This document shows positions 22,174 to 31,970 of a stretch of 64,000 nt of DNA, piece by piece; position 1 is the stretch's first letter; the number at the start of each line of letters is the position of its first letter. The stretch comes from Telopea speciosissima. Lineage: Eukaryota; Streptophyta; Magnoliopsida; Proteales; Proteaceae. The stretch is from positions 66,692,871 through 66,756,870 of the forward strand of contig NC_057918.1 in assembly GCF_018873765.1 (NCBI RefSeq), given 5' to 3'. The notes beneath the pieces were generated by a model. The model had not been told where the DNA came from. It searched no databases and saw nothing but the letters and a program-made list of their open reading frames with translations. A program made the translations under genes and the position numbers.

Positions 22174-24603
22174 TTAGGAGGACTCCACTACAGACAGAAA
22201 GCTGGGTTGGTCCAGCCAAAACCGTTGAACAAGGAAGGGAGCATTTGTCGGTCTCTTAATGGCTTCAACCACCACTAGCAAAGGAGCATGGTCAGACACG
22301 GTGCTAGTAAGCACACTCTGCGAACTATCCCCAAAAGCCGAAAGCCAGACTTCATTACAGAAACTTCTATCCAACACAGCCGGCACATGCCCAACCCTTC
22401 TGTTATTAGTCCAAGTGAACTCACGTCCCTGAGAAGGAATCGCCATCAACGAGCAAGCATCCACCATCGCCCCAAACTCCGCAGCCGATCCCTGATTGAA
22501 GGATCTTGGGCCTTTCTTCTCAGACGAGGCCAAGGTAGCGTTAAAGTCGCCTACAACCAGCCAAGGAGTGGAATCCAGCAGAGCCACATTCCCAAGCTCG
22601 GTCCACAGATCTCTACGAAGCGCCCTCAGGCACTTTGCATGAACAAAAGTCAAGAGGGGATTGCTCTGACCCCAATCCACCTTGATCGTAATCTGTTGCT
22701 CAAATTCCAACACAAGAGCCGGCTTCGATAAACGCCGTTTCCAAATCACCCAAAGGTTTGGAGCCCTATCTCTTCTATTGTTGTGAATGAAGTCACAATC
22801 ATATCCCAACTTGTTAAAAAACAAAGTAGGAAATTTATTAATCTCCACCATCGGTTCCGCAATGCAAACCACCTCCGGATACTTTTCTTTAATAAACATT
22901 CTCAAGGTCGACTTAGCAGCAGCCTTCCTAACCCCTCTAATATTCCAAAAGAGAGCCCCCATTAAAAACGTTTTTTTTTTCACCACGCGACTTGATTTCC
23001 TCGTCATATACTCCCCAACCTGTTTCCCCTTAGTCATTTGCTGGTTCGCGGCCTCACCAGCCTCTAAGGCCCTAATAGCAACATTAGCCTTTTCTACCCC
23101 AGGGTGGTGTACCTCAGCCAGTCCTACATCCACCTGTAATGGGCTCAATGAATTAGCTTCATTTCCCAAGGAATCTGACACAAGAACATCACCATCCACT
23201 ATCGGCTCCCTAGCTACAATGCCATAAGCTGCAGCAGAGTCATGAGAGAATTCTGCTTCAGATACATGTTTAGATCCATGATTAGAACCCGATCCATCAG
23301 CTCCCAAAAACCCGGCCTGCGTGCCAAAAATAACTGGCAAAACCACCTCCAATGTACCACCCTCTCTTAGGATCTCAACGCTTCCAGCATTCTCGCAGAT
23401 CCCACCCTCTCTATTGTTGTCCTCCATGTCATGCAGTCTGCCCAAACTAGAAACCGAATCACGTTTCCTGCTAATATCCTCCACTAGCCTAGTAGATCTT
23501 TCCAAGAAAGGAGAGATTTTATTAGAATTCCCCCCTTGGATCGGATTTCCTAAATCCACACGGATCTCAAGATTCACTGGAGGCAAGTCCCCCTGACCAC
23601 GTCTCTTCCTGCTTCGCTGGCGCCGCCTCCGGCCATCTTCCCACTCCGAATCTGCGTTTGCATTCTGATCACCTTCCTTACCAACATCAGCAGCCTCAGG
23701 CCACACCTTCGATCTACATTTCTCTGAAGAGTGACCCAGCTTTTTACAGAACTTGCACCACTCAAGCTTGTCTTCATATACTATATTCTGGTGAAACCAG
23801 AAAGGATCACTCGAGGACGGATGCATATGTTCAACCTGAATTTCACAAGTCCTTTCACCCTCAATATCGATCTCCACCAGAACTCTAGCGAAATTCCCAA
23901 ACATCACGCGTTTGGTACGACGATCAATAGCCACCGGCCTCCCAGCCGCCTTTGCCATAGATAACAAAATTTTCTCATTCCAATATTCTAGAGGGAGGTT
24001 TGGGAATCTAATCCAGACCAGTTTGGTCGACGTCGATCTATCGTTTAGATTAAACCGTGGCCTCCAACGTTGGAAAGTTATCGATTGAGATCCCACCCTC
24101 ATCGACCCTCTTTTCCAGACAGCAACCATATCTCCCTCCTTCTCAAACCGGGCAAGAAAGAAACCCGTACCCAGCGGCGATAGAACCACCCCCGCCTCTA
24201 ATCTCCATGCAGCTCTAAAAGCAACCCTTATCTCGTCCAAGGTAATGAACCGGAAGTTTGTTCTTCCTATCAAAGCATTCTTGAGGCCGAGCAACTCTTT
24301 CTCATACGCCTCCTGAGGAATGACCACCTTTGTAGAGTTCTCGGCTTTTATCAGATCTGACAAGTCATCAATAACAGGCAGTGACGCTCCCACCGCCCTT
24401 GCAAAAGACTTTGTCAAGGGTGGTCTGGTGTTACCAACATCTGCCGAAGCCTTTACCCCAGCCTGCTCCCCTCCTTCCACAGAACTTGCTATCGGCTTAA
24501 AGAAATCCACAATACGAAGCTGCCTCCCACTCGCCGGCAGCCTACTCCCACCTGGGTCGTCCGGCACACCCTCCCCCAAGTCAGACTCATTCATGGTTCC
24601 CAA
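22174..24603 (-). CDS. LINE ORF: gag-like/zinc-knuckle domain joined to AP endonuclease, unit 1
   Basis: An open frame of 809 residues. Residues about 100-245 resemble the DUF4283 domain of plant LINE ORF1. A CCHC zinc knuckle (CKFCKKLGHSSEKC) is at 283-296, followed by a basic stretch. From about 570 comes the apurinic endonuclease domain that nicks target DNA, with WNIRG, AEPM, VVGDFNA and SDHAPL all visible. In intact plant L1 elements the endonuclease is continuous with the reverse transcriptase in ORF2. Here ORF1 and endonuclease share one frame, which ends at a stop just after the endonuclease, so the frame arrangement is probably degenerate. The same stop exists in unit 2. The length is well preserved for a dead element. 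Confidence 0.85.
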   Translation of the reverse strand: MGTMNESDLGEGVPDDPGGSRLPASGRQLRIVDFFKPIASSVEGGEQAGVKASADVGNTRPPLTKSFARAVGASLPVIDDLSDLIKAENSTKVVIPQEAYEKELLGLKNALIGRTNFRFITLDEIRVAFRAAWRLEAGVVLSPLGTGFFLARFEKEGDMVAVWKRGSMRVGSQSITFQRWRPRFNLNDRSTSTKLVWIRFPNLPLEYWNEKILLSMAKAAGRPVAIDRRTKRVMFGNFARVLVEIDIEGERTCEIQVEHMHPSSSDPFWFHQNIVYEDKLEWCKFCKKLGHSSEKCRSKVWPEAADVGKEGDQNANADSEWEDGRRRRQRSRKRRGQGDLPPVNLEIRVDLGNPIQGGNSNKISPFLERSTRLVEDISRKRDSVSSLGRLHDMEDNNREGGICENAGSVEILREGGTLEVVLPVIFGTQAGFLGADGSGSNHGSKHVSEAEFSHDSAAAYGIVAREPIVDGDVLVSDSLGNEANSLSPLQVDVGLAEVHHPGVEKANVAIRALEAGEAANQQMTKGKQVGEYMTRKSSRVVKKKTFLMGALFWNIRGVRKAAAKSTLRMFIKEKYPEVVCIAEPMVEINKFPTLFFNKLGYDCDFIHNNRRDRAPNLWVIWKRRLSKPALVLEFEQQITIKVDWGQSNPLLTFVHAKCLRALRRDLWTELGNVALLDSTPWLVVGDFNATLASSEKKGPRSFNQGSAAEFGAMVDACSLMAIPSQGREFTWTNNRRVGHVPAVLDRSFCNEVWLSAFGDSSQSVLTSTVSDHAPLLVVVEAIKRPTNAPFLVQRFWLDQPSFLSVVESS

Positions 24604-24640
24604 ATTCCCAAGTGATTGATTCTCTCATAATCAATATATT

Positions 24641-25300
24641 GATATTGAAAATATTATTTGTTATTGTTGTCCTACTTTTGGTACTCTTCTAAAATTTTTA
24701 GAAGTTTTATTTTTCTTATGGCAAAAGGTTTTTTTCATCGGTCGTGCATGGTGTACAATGGTATTTGCAATCGTTGGATGGGGATGAGGGATCGTGTACT
24801 GTATACGATCAAACCTATCCAACAATTGAAAGCATGACCGTGTACCATACATGGTTGTGTACAAAATCTCTCCCCTTTTTTATTTCGATATACATTTTAT
24901 GAAAAAATGATATACAAGCTAAGCTAACAGTGTATTTTAGAATCAAATACGCAAACATATTATTGACCACCATATCGATGAGAAAGAGAAGCATTTCAGT
25001 CATTCTATCCACAGCCACTCCATTACCTATATATGATCCACCACCCTTGCATTGGTCATTGCACCCTCTCCAGTGCCACTGTTCACTAGCTCGTGGTTGC
25101 CACAATGTCCACCTATTTTCTTTGATGATTTTTTTTTTTTTTTGATAAGACTTTCTTTGATGAGATCGTTCCAGCTATTAAAGAACTGGAAAAGATGCCT
25201 AATAAAGAGGAACTAAGAGATTAATGAATTATTTATGGTTTAACACAAAAAAAAAAAAAAGAAATATAAACAATAAAATAAAAAAACTTCACTTGAATAT
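24641..25300. other. Relic of an NLR 3' flank, right half, unit 1
   Basis: It continues the homology to 8396-8720 (cctacttttggtactcttct, ctctccagtgccactgttcac, cagctattaaagaactgg, agatgcctaataaagaggaa, gaattatttatggtttaac). The NLR coding region that should follow is absent. Near 25127-25150 a T run plus gataagac is flanked by two tttctttgatga copies, which looks like a LINE insertion truncated to almost nothing. Confidence 0.7.
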
Positions 25301-25379
25301 CGTAGGTCAGTTGTTTGAATAACAACTAGAAACCCTCCAACTAGAAACCACCTATATGGGTAAAATAATCTGACCAACA

Positions 25380-25815
25380 CAAACATTAGGGGGGGACATA
25401 GCCGCCTTACCCCAATCCAAAGGAGAAACATCTCTTAAAAATATTCAAAAAAAAAAAAAAAAAAACCTACCCTTACAAAAGAGTAAAATATAAATATATA
25501 ACCGAGCAAAAATAAAAACTACTTTCTAGGGATTGGAAGACCGGTCTTATCCTACCAAAGAGTTTGTCGAAGCTTTCTTGGAAGTTCTTCCCCAAACTAG
25601 ATAACCTTATTGGCATTTGTTTCACATGCTAACTTTGCCAACCAATCCACTGCTCGGTTACTTTCTCTAAATGCAAACGTGGCGCAGGATCTAGTAGAAT
25701 TACATAATTCCATGATCTCCTGAAATCAGTACCACCCCTTCCAAAGATTGTACTTCCCCTCATTGACCATTCTAACTGTCATTACCGGGGGTTCAATCCG
25801 CAAAACCCAAAGAAA
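25380..25815 (-). mobile_element. LINE 3' fragment with RNase H, unit 1
   Basis: The minus strand encodes the end of an RNase H domain (FAFRESNRAVDWLAKLACETN pattern, followed by GLPIP near 25530) and a 3' UTR-like piece at 25380-25500 (gacatagccgccttacccc). A stop at 25725-25735 interrupts it here; the unit 2 copy keeps a 95-codon frame. It belongs to a different LINE lineage from 18710-24626. Confidence 0.65.
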
Positions 25816-26580
25816 AAGAGGAACACACTCATATGTCTAAGGAAATGGCTAACCCCAAGAATCACGATCCTCCAACTGTAGGCCGTCCTAATCCTCAAAT
25901 CACAACAACTAATGTCCGCTTGAAATGCAATGCAGTTGCAGATCCTGAACATGGAGAACCTCCTCCGCAATACAGTCAGGCAAATTACTCAGATACAAGG
26001 TCCTCCATAGCCTCCATCAACCTCAATGTCGTCTATTCATTCAGGACGTACTGCTCAAAACGTCAGGGCAAATCACAATAAGATGAGTTCAACTAATTCT
26101 AGATGACCCTCTCCCAATTGAGTTAACAGGCCCCCTAGAGACCTCCAACCAACCGACCTCCCAAGAGGTCGAAGACAACATGATAGATCTCCTTCCCTCA
26201 GATATAGATGGAGCAATAGAGAAAAAACACCTAACCGGCATCGTGGCCGAAGTCCGCGGTGAAAGGACCAACCTGGAAGTGGTTCTCACGACTCTCACCA
26301 AAGTTCATTGAGATTTTCGTTGAGCATAGCAACCAATTTGCAGTCAATTTTTAGAGCAGCTGTAAAAGCAAGAAGATTTCAGCCACGCTTATGACGGTGA
26401 AACAATGGCTTAGCAAATCCCTATGAGATTACGTAAGTCGGTTCACTTGCAAGTCCTTGGAAATTGACGATCTAGACCAAAATATGGTGTCCATCACAAT
26501 GCAAAATGGCATCACTGATCATGACATGCTCAGATTAATAGCAAAAAAGAACAACCCCCCTTATTTCTTCCTTTTATTTT
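25800..26580 (+). pseudogene. Ty3/gypsy gag relic, unit 1
   Basis: The plus strand keeps pieces of a retrotransposon gag. The clearest is at about 26385-26580, where KQWL-KSL-DYVSRFTCKSLEIDDLDQNMVSITMQNG in broken frame fits the retrotrans_gag pattern KQxxxESLRxYVxRF followed by LDQ. An upstream open frame (25833-26081) may be the N-terminal part. No protease, integrase or LTR was recognised beside it. Confidence 0.5.
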
Positions 26581-26608
26581 TGGGTCAGAGAAGCTTCAAA
26601 TTGGAGTT

Positions 26609-26750
26609 TCTTGTTTTCTATTTCTCAACAATTTTTTTGTTCCTGTTCATTCTTAGGAACAAAAAAAAAAGGACTGATGTTATCAAGGGGATTTCTGTTC
26701 TTTTTATCATTTTTAGGAATAAAAAAATAGAGAAATAGAGAAACAAAAGT
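26609..26750. repeat. AT-rich inverted repeat, unit 1
   Basis: The left arm contains ttgttttctatttctc and the right arm gagaaatagagaaacaaaa, with an inner mirrored gttcct and aggaac pair near 26640-26665. It is probably a small foldback MITE. The unit 2 copy is at 58853-58993. Confidence 0.5.
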
Positions 26751-26782
26751 GTTATGATGCAAACCCTAAGTCATACATTAAC

Positions 26783-27072
26783 TTTTTTTTTGTTGTTGGG
26801 AATCCACAAAGAGAAAAAAGAATGAAAGGAATACACTAGAAGACCAAAAAGCCTAGAACTAAAACACTGAAAAAGAACAAAAATTAAACCAGACTATTTA
26901 TCCACCTTTGGCATGGCCATCAACAGATAGACAACTTGATCTACTGAATCTAAATCTCGGCCTCACTTGAGCATCCCAATTGATGTCTACTAATACGAAT
27001 CTAGGAGATACATTCCAAACTGATGACACCCTTGAAGCCGCAACATGTTTGGCCAATCTATCTGCAATCACA
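26783..27072 (-). mobile_element. LINE 3' fragment (RNase H end), unit 1
   Basis: A T run at 26783-26791 is the poly(A) tail of a minus-strand LINE. Upstream on the element the frame encodes an RNase H end of the ADRLAKHVAAS type, related to the tail of the large LINE. It is 5'-truncated and abuts another LINE tail at 27073. Confidence 0.6.
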
Positions 27073-27480
27073 TTTTTTTAACCCCGATTATTACCTAGGA
27101 CCCGGGACAGCCCTTGAGATTTTATTAAAAATTAATCCAATGATGAATACAATGGGGGAGGGGACATTCCCGCCTAACCCCAAGCCCAATTGAGAACATT
27201 CAAAACTGGGCAAAGCACTCGATCATTCAAAGCAAAAGCTCACACCCAAACCCAAACAGAAGCATAGTTACACTCTTAACATTGGAAGACCACTAGCATC
27301 CTCGCGAGAAATCTGCCAAAGATCGTAAGGTAAACTAGTAGTTCCATGAAACAACGAATCAGACACCAATTCACAAGCCATATTTGTTAGGTAGTCCGCT
27401 GCCCTCACGAAAGCAATGAGAAATGCTCCAAGCAATTCTATCCAAAGTACCTCTTTGAGTGCAGCCCTTTTTGCCTAAAA
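27073..27480 (-). mobile_element. Second LINE 3' fragment, nested against the first, unit 1
   Basis: It starts with a T run at 27073-27079 and then a 3' UTR with gacattcccgcctaacccc, like that at 25380. The minus strand gives AFVRAADYLTNMACELVSDS near 27410, an RNase H tail. Its junction lies inside the preceding fragment's RNase H sequence, suggesting insertion of one LINE tail into another. Confidence 0.6.
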
Positions 27481-29773
27481 CTCCATGGAATGTCTTCCTT
27501 ATTAATACAAGATACTACAACTTTTTAGTCACACTCCCCCCCATAGGTAAGTCAAACCTATAAACTGTGCAAGGGTACCTGAATTAGTGAGTTGAAAAGG
27601 GGCTTTGACGGTGAACGATAGTTCTCAGATCCAACACCTTTTACATTGCTGAAACAATTGAGTATTGATATCAAGGTTTTAAAACACACAATCATCGACG
27701 GAAGCGGTCAATATCGATTTGGATTGGAATTGGCTTGAATCGGTCCAAAAATATTCCATCCATTCTACTGAATCATAAAAAATCGGGATCAGTCATAGTC
27801 GATTCAGATCTGAATTAGGTGATTCCCGATCCAATTTGCTGATACTTGAACTCTTGATTGACACTTGTAACCATGGCAATATGAGAAATAAAAATTTGTA
27901 CTGATCATGAATTCTTTTGCTTAAATTTTGGACCAAGTTTTTTTTTTTTCTCAATGATGAAGAGAGAATCTTCTCACCCATGAGTTTAGGGCTTCAATGG
28001 TACTCTGGGAGCATTACTAAAGGTACATTGTATAGACCGTATGGCAGCCCATGAGGAGGTGAATTGGGCATGATGAAATAAAATTGACAACTAAAAAAGT
28101 ATCCAATGATCGACGAAACCTAAAAGGTCGTAAAAAAATGATTGAAGAACAATTGATGAGGGAAAGAGACAATGATGTAGGCAATAAAATTTGAGTGGTT
28201 TGACAACTCTTGTCTACATCCACTATCAAGAGTCTCCACTCTTATGACTTTCCCAAAGATGGTCCACATGATTGGATGACCCCTCGTTGATGCATGGCTA
28301 AAGGAGTTATGGGTGAAGATGATTGGGATGAAGATCTTACGAGTGAAGGTTCCGTTACTCGGACTAATCTCTGACCGCTGCGGCTTCATGCCCTCGATGG
28401 GTGACCATTAGTGGGTCCCAAAATGGTTCCTAAAAGGATAATGAACTTATTAGGTTTAGACCAAGACCTAATTTTAGCCCATGATGTCATCGCTAACATG
28501 GGTTCATATAAGCATGATGCACAAACAATGTTCAACCAAATTGGACTCCTTAATTCACATGACTAGTCCAAAACACCAATTACAATTAGGCGTGTATCTT
28601 AGGTATTGTATCATTTCTATGTCATTACATGATGCATGAATAAATCTGAAATAGGACATAAGGTTCCCCTACTATAGCAAGGAGCATCAGATATACCTAA
28701 CACCCAGTCTACATCGTGGTGGTCAAACAGTATGTTGATGCGTCCCATTTGTATATCCAAAGGTATTGGGGTAGAGAGTGTGAATTCGTCATGAGGTCCC
28801 ACGAGTTTGTACTCTAGTCCTATCGCTAACTCACGTGGTTTGTCATGTATCCGTGAAGTGATTGTGTGTAAATGTCTACATGATGGATGTTAGTACATAC
28901 AAATCATAGAAAATATGTTTGACATATAAGGTTCAAACACAGACAAAACATGGGTATGGTGAAGTTTGACATTATTTATCCCCAGTTGAGTTGCTATTGT
29001 GAGGACAATGGGCATCTATTAGGAATATCGGGGAAAACTTCCCCTCCTCTTGATAAAAAAAAAAGAGTGATGGGGTCTCTAATTGATATGTAGTGGTCAC
29101 CTAGATAAGGGTCTAGGACCCAAACTAAAAATAAAAGAAATGACTCCATCCGAACTGATCTAACTCAAATGTTAGGATCTCTGTTAGATTGCGGTCCGAG
29201 GAAGGTATCAAGCGCCCCGATCACCCGGTAAAAAATTGGACTTCTATACTAGGTCATTGTATTATGTATGGACCAAATCATGAAAATGGAAAACATGCCA
29301 AATATTGTACACACCAATGCATAAAAGAAGGGGATGATGACATACCTTGGTCCAGCTTTATCTAAATGGTTCGTATACTGAAAATTAATGCAAACATGGT
29401 CTAGACATGGCATAAATGAAAGAAAAATCCTAAGCTAAAATTGCTAGAGATGTTCCATATACATCCTACAAATTACAAATTTGTCATTTATATTCATGTC
29501 ATAATGTATAACATTCAAATATGGAAATTAGCATGGGACAAACATGGAAGTCATAGCAGACATGCATATTAAGTGATCTAAGCATCGTAAACAAAGATAT
29601 GTCCGAATATTATATAAATAAATATAATCATGCATGAAATTACCAAAATACCTCTATGCTCTAGACACTAACTAGAAAGAGAAAAACACAAAAAATGGGG
29701 AGGGGTGAGTCTAAAAATCAAAACAAGAAGAAAACTTGATAAAACAATAGAAAAGAAATCTAAATATATAGTC
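27481..29773. other. Non-coding distal part of unit 1
   Basis: No gene is recognised. About 27780-28120 holds sequence with mirrored cgggatc and gattcccgatcc motifs that is missing from unit 2 near 60025. The part 28610-29300 is strikingly similar to unit 2 (60500-61190), with few differences despite having no long open frame. It may be part of an LTR element, but no terminal repeats were found. Confidence 0.4.
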
Positions 29774-30962
29774 ATCAATAATCATAAAGCTAAGAAATAA
29801 AATAAGGATAAGAGATTAAAGCAATGAAAACGATGATTGCAGCTAACCAAAAGAAAGAATTGAAAGTTGTCCTAGATGAGGAGTAAAATCAAGGGGGGGG
29901 GGGGGAAACACACTATAAAGGTACGTTATAAAAAAAAAACACGATTAAAAACATAAAAAATTAATGAAAAGCATGACATATAGTGTTTCACATGAAGCCC
30001 AACCAAAAACCCATGTTACAGTGCTCAACAACGCCGCTTTACTAGGGGTAGCAGTGACACATGCTCAGTAAAATGATTTAAAATCATAGAAATACTGGAA
30101 TTGAATGAGACAAAAACTAAATAAGCAGACTTACATGTTTACGACTTTCGTGATTGGGGAATGAGGGTTGCAGTGGCCTAGACTCAAGTTTTGACGGGTT
30201 CAAGATGAAATTAATGCAGTAGACCAACCACTCAAGCTCCAAATAATGTTCCAATGCACAATAATACATATCACTTACGTGTCTAACGGTTGAAATCTCC
30301 CTAAAACGTGCAAGGATCACCTATTTATAGTCTTAGGGTTCCAAAACCATGCAAGGCATGTGTTCTAAGTTTCCATTCTCAAATCTCAAGGGATCTTCTT
30401 TCTTTAAAAAGTGGGATCTATATTGTCTTTGGATGGAAGGGGATCAGTTTCACCCACCAAAGGAAGGTTTTTAGGGTATTCTTGGATGTCATTTAGATCC
30501 CAAAATGTGTTTAGGGGAAAACTAAGGTCGTAAGGCATGAAGCCAAATCAAATCCTGAGCCAGATTGACTCAATCTTTGAAATATCGCCAAAACGACACA
30601 AGATGCACACTGAACAACATAGAGTGGAGCCATTTCATGTGCAAATGTCTTCATTCCAAATGCAAGTGACGCCATTTCATGTGCAACTGGTGTCATTTTA
30701 TGCCAGTATGAATATGGTCCAAAACAACACCACAGGGGAGGGTTTTAGTCGGGGTTAGACCTTAATCTGGCTATGGTCTTAGTCTTTTGGGATAGTCTGG
30801 GTCTTTCTAAACATGTCAAAACAGAACACCGTCCAAGACAAAAAAAAAACACCATTGAGTATAACCAGAGGATTATTCACATTCTAAAAAGATTCCAAAC
30901 TCATCATCGTCCGTTCCACTCTAGGGTGACAAAATAAGGTGTCTACACATATATTATTAAAG

Positions 30963-31140
30963 GGAAAGCAATAATTTGTCTGGTCATGTGGCGCCTACAC
31001 CAATGCAAGGGCCAATGAGAGTGCACGCAAGTGTATCAACATAGATGTGATTTTTTATTTCATTGAAGGTAAGATGGTACTTTTGTGCGTTTCTGTGTCT
31101 GGGTGGAAGAGCCACGTGACCAGGTAGCGTTCTTTTTTCT
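30963..31140. mobile_element. Foldback MITE, full form, unit 2
   Basis: This is the longer counterpart of 1173-1269, with arms gggaaagcaataatttgtct and ggtagcgttctttttt. The loop keeps agtgcacgcaagtgtatcaa, absent in unit 1 and present in unit 3. Confidence 0.6.
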
Positions 31141-31598
31141 ATTATTAAATAATTATAAAGGTTAATCCGTTTGTAATTGAAGTGGTCACAAGAAAAGTTG
31201 TAATTGGTCTTTTATTGCCATTTAAACATATGTTGTCGGTGGATAATATCTGGGGCCATTTATATAATTTAACATTGTCATTCATCTAGGTCAAGAATTT
31301 GCTTTATTCAATCTTAGGGGTAATTTAGTAATATTAATTTAAAATCTTTGCAGAGTCAATTCATCACGTCTGAGGACGATGGCCATAATATTTCTTCTTC
31401 CTCGCTATCCCTCTCCGTTCGTCTAGTTTGGTAGCTCTAGCATCTCTAGAGACTAGCTTCCTTAAGAGACTGCCAACGGATTTGTTTCGTCTTCCACGAC
31501 ACCGGCTTTACTCCTCAATACTTATAACAGACACAAGCCACCATTGTTCAAAACTAGTTCGCATTTTCTAAGTGTCATTTACGGAGCCAATCAATCAA

Positions 31599-31686
31599 GA
31601 TCATTTGCCTCTCTCTCTCTCTCTCCCTCCCTTCAATTTAAAATAGTAATAGTCTGATTGGTGCCGAAATTCAATCTAAAATATAA
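31599..31686. other. Segment present only in unit 2, with a (ct)n tract
   Basis: About 85 bp with a ctctctctctctctc run lie between atcaatcaag and aaactaaaatcc, which are adjacent in units 1 (1729-1745) and 3 (63478-63495). It is either an insertion in unit 2 or a shared loss in units 1 and 3. Confidence 0.6.
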
Positions 31687-31757
31687 GAAACTAAAATCCA
31701 TGTGAAATGCCCAAATTCATTGAAACTATTTCTATATTGACTATATACACGAAAATA

Positions 31758-31952
31758 GTTCGCGTTTCCGTGCTTGCAAATTTTTTTAGGCTTTTTTCCT
31801 ATGTTGCTGGCTAAGTCCTCCTGTTGATGGCATTGCCTAAGGTGAGAGGTTTTTGGCTTTCAGTTCTTGAGCTTGTATTGTCAGTTGATTAGCCTTCTTT
31901 TTTGCTATAATTTTTTTATTCTTTAATATAAATGATCTTTTAGCAAAAAAAA
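31758..31952 (+). mobile_element. 5'-truncated LINE tail, unit 2
   Basis: Same insertion as 1807-2003. The flanking duplications here are gactatatacacgaaaata (31739-31757) and a decayed gactgtatccataaaaat (from 31953). Confidence 0.8.
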
Positions 31953-31970
31953 GACTGTATCCATAAAAAT

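Larger units (their letters stand above)
18710..24626 (-). mobile_element. Nearly full-length L1-type LINE with RNase H, unit 1
   Basis: This 5.9-kb non-LTR retrotransposon lies on the minus strand. A perfect 14-bp target-site duplication, ataatcaatatatt, flanks it at 18696-18709 and 24627-24640. The poly(A) tail shows as a T run at 18710-18715. The first ATG is 23 bp from the 5' end, so the 5' UTR is very short or slightly truncated. Order on the element: gag-like ORF1 joined to endonuclease, reverse transcriptase, zf-RVT, RNase H. The reverse transcriptase part is broken by stops and frameshifts. The unit 2 copy sits at the identical site. Confidence 0.93.
1..29773. repeat. Tandem segmental duplication, unit 1
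   Basis: This is the first complete unit of a head-to-tail array. Its opening sequence (atcaataatcataaagc) recurs at 29774 and 61664, and the order of features is colinear with unit 2 from end to end. It holds one NLR gene, NLR relics, a large LINE and several MITEs. It is about 2.1 kb shorter than unit 2, mainly because unit 2 gained a truncated LINE, a solo LTR and a hAT-like MITE, partly offset by the Mutator-like element found only here. The true duplication breakpoint may lie left of the window, so position 1 is simply where the window begins. Confidence 0.95.

Noticed and set aside
29893-29905. Run of 13 G as a G-quadruplex element
   Set aside because: Units 1 and 3 have only five to six G at this place; a homopolymer expansion or base-calling artefact is simpler. 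The same caution applies to the G run near 57627.
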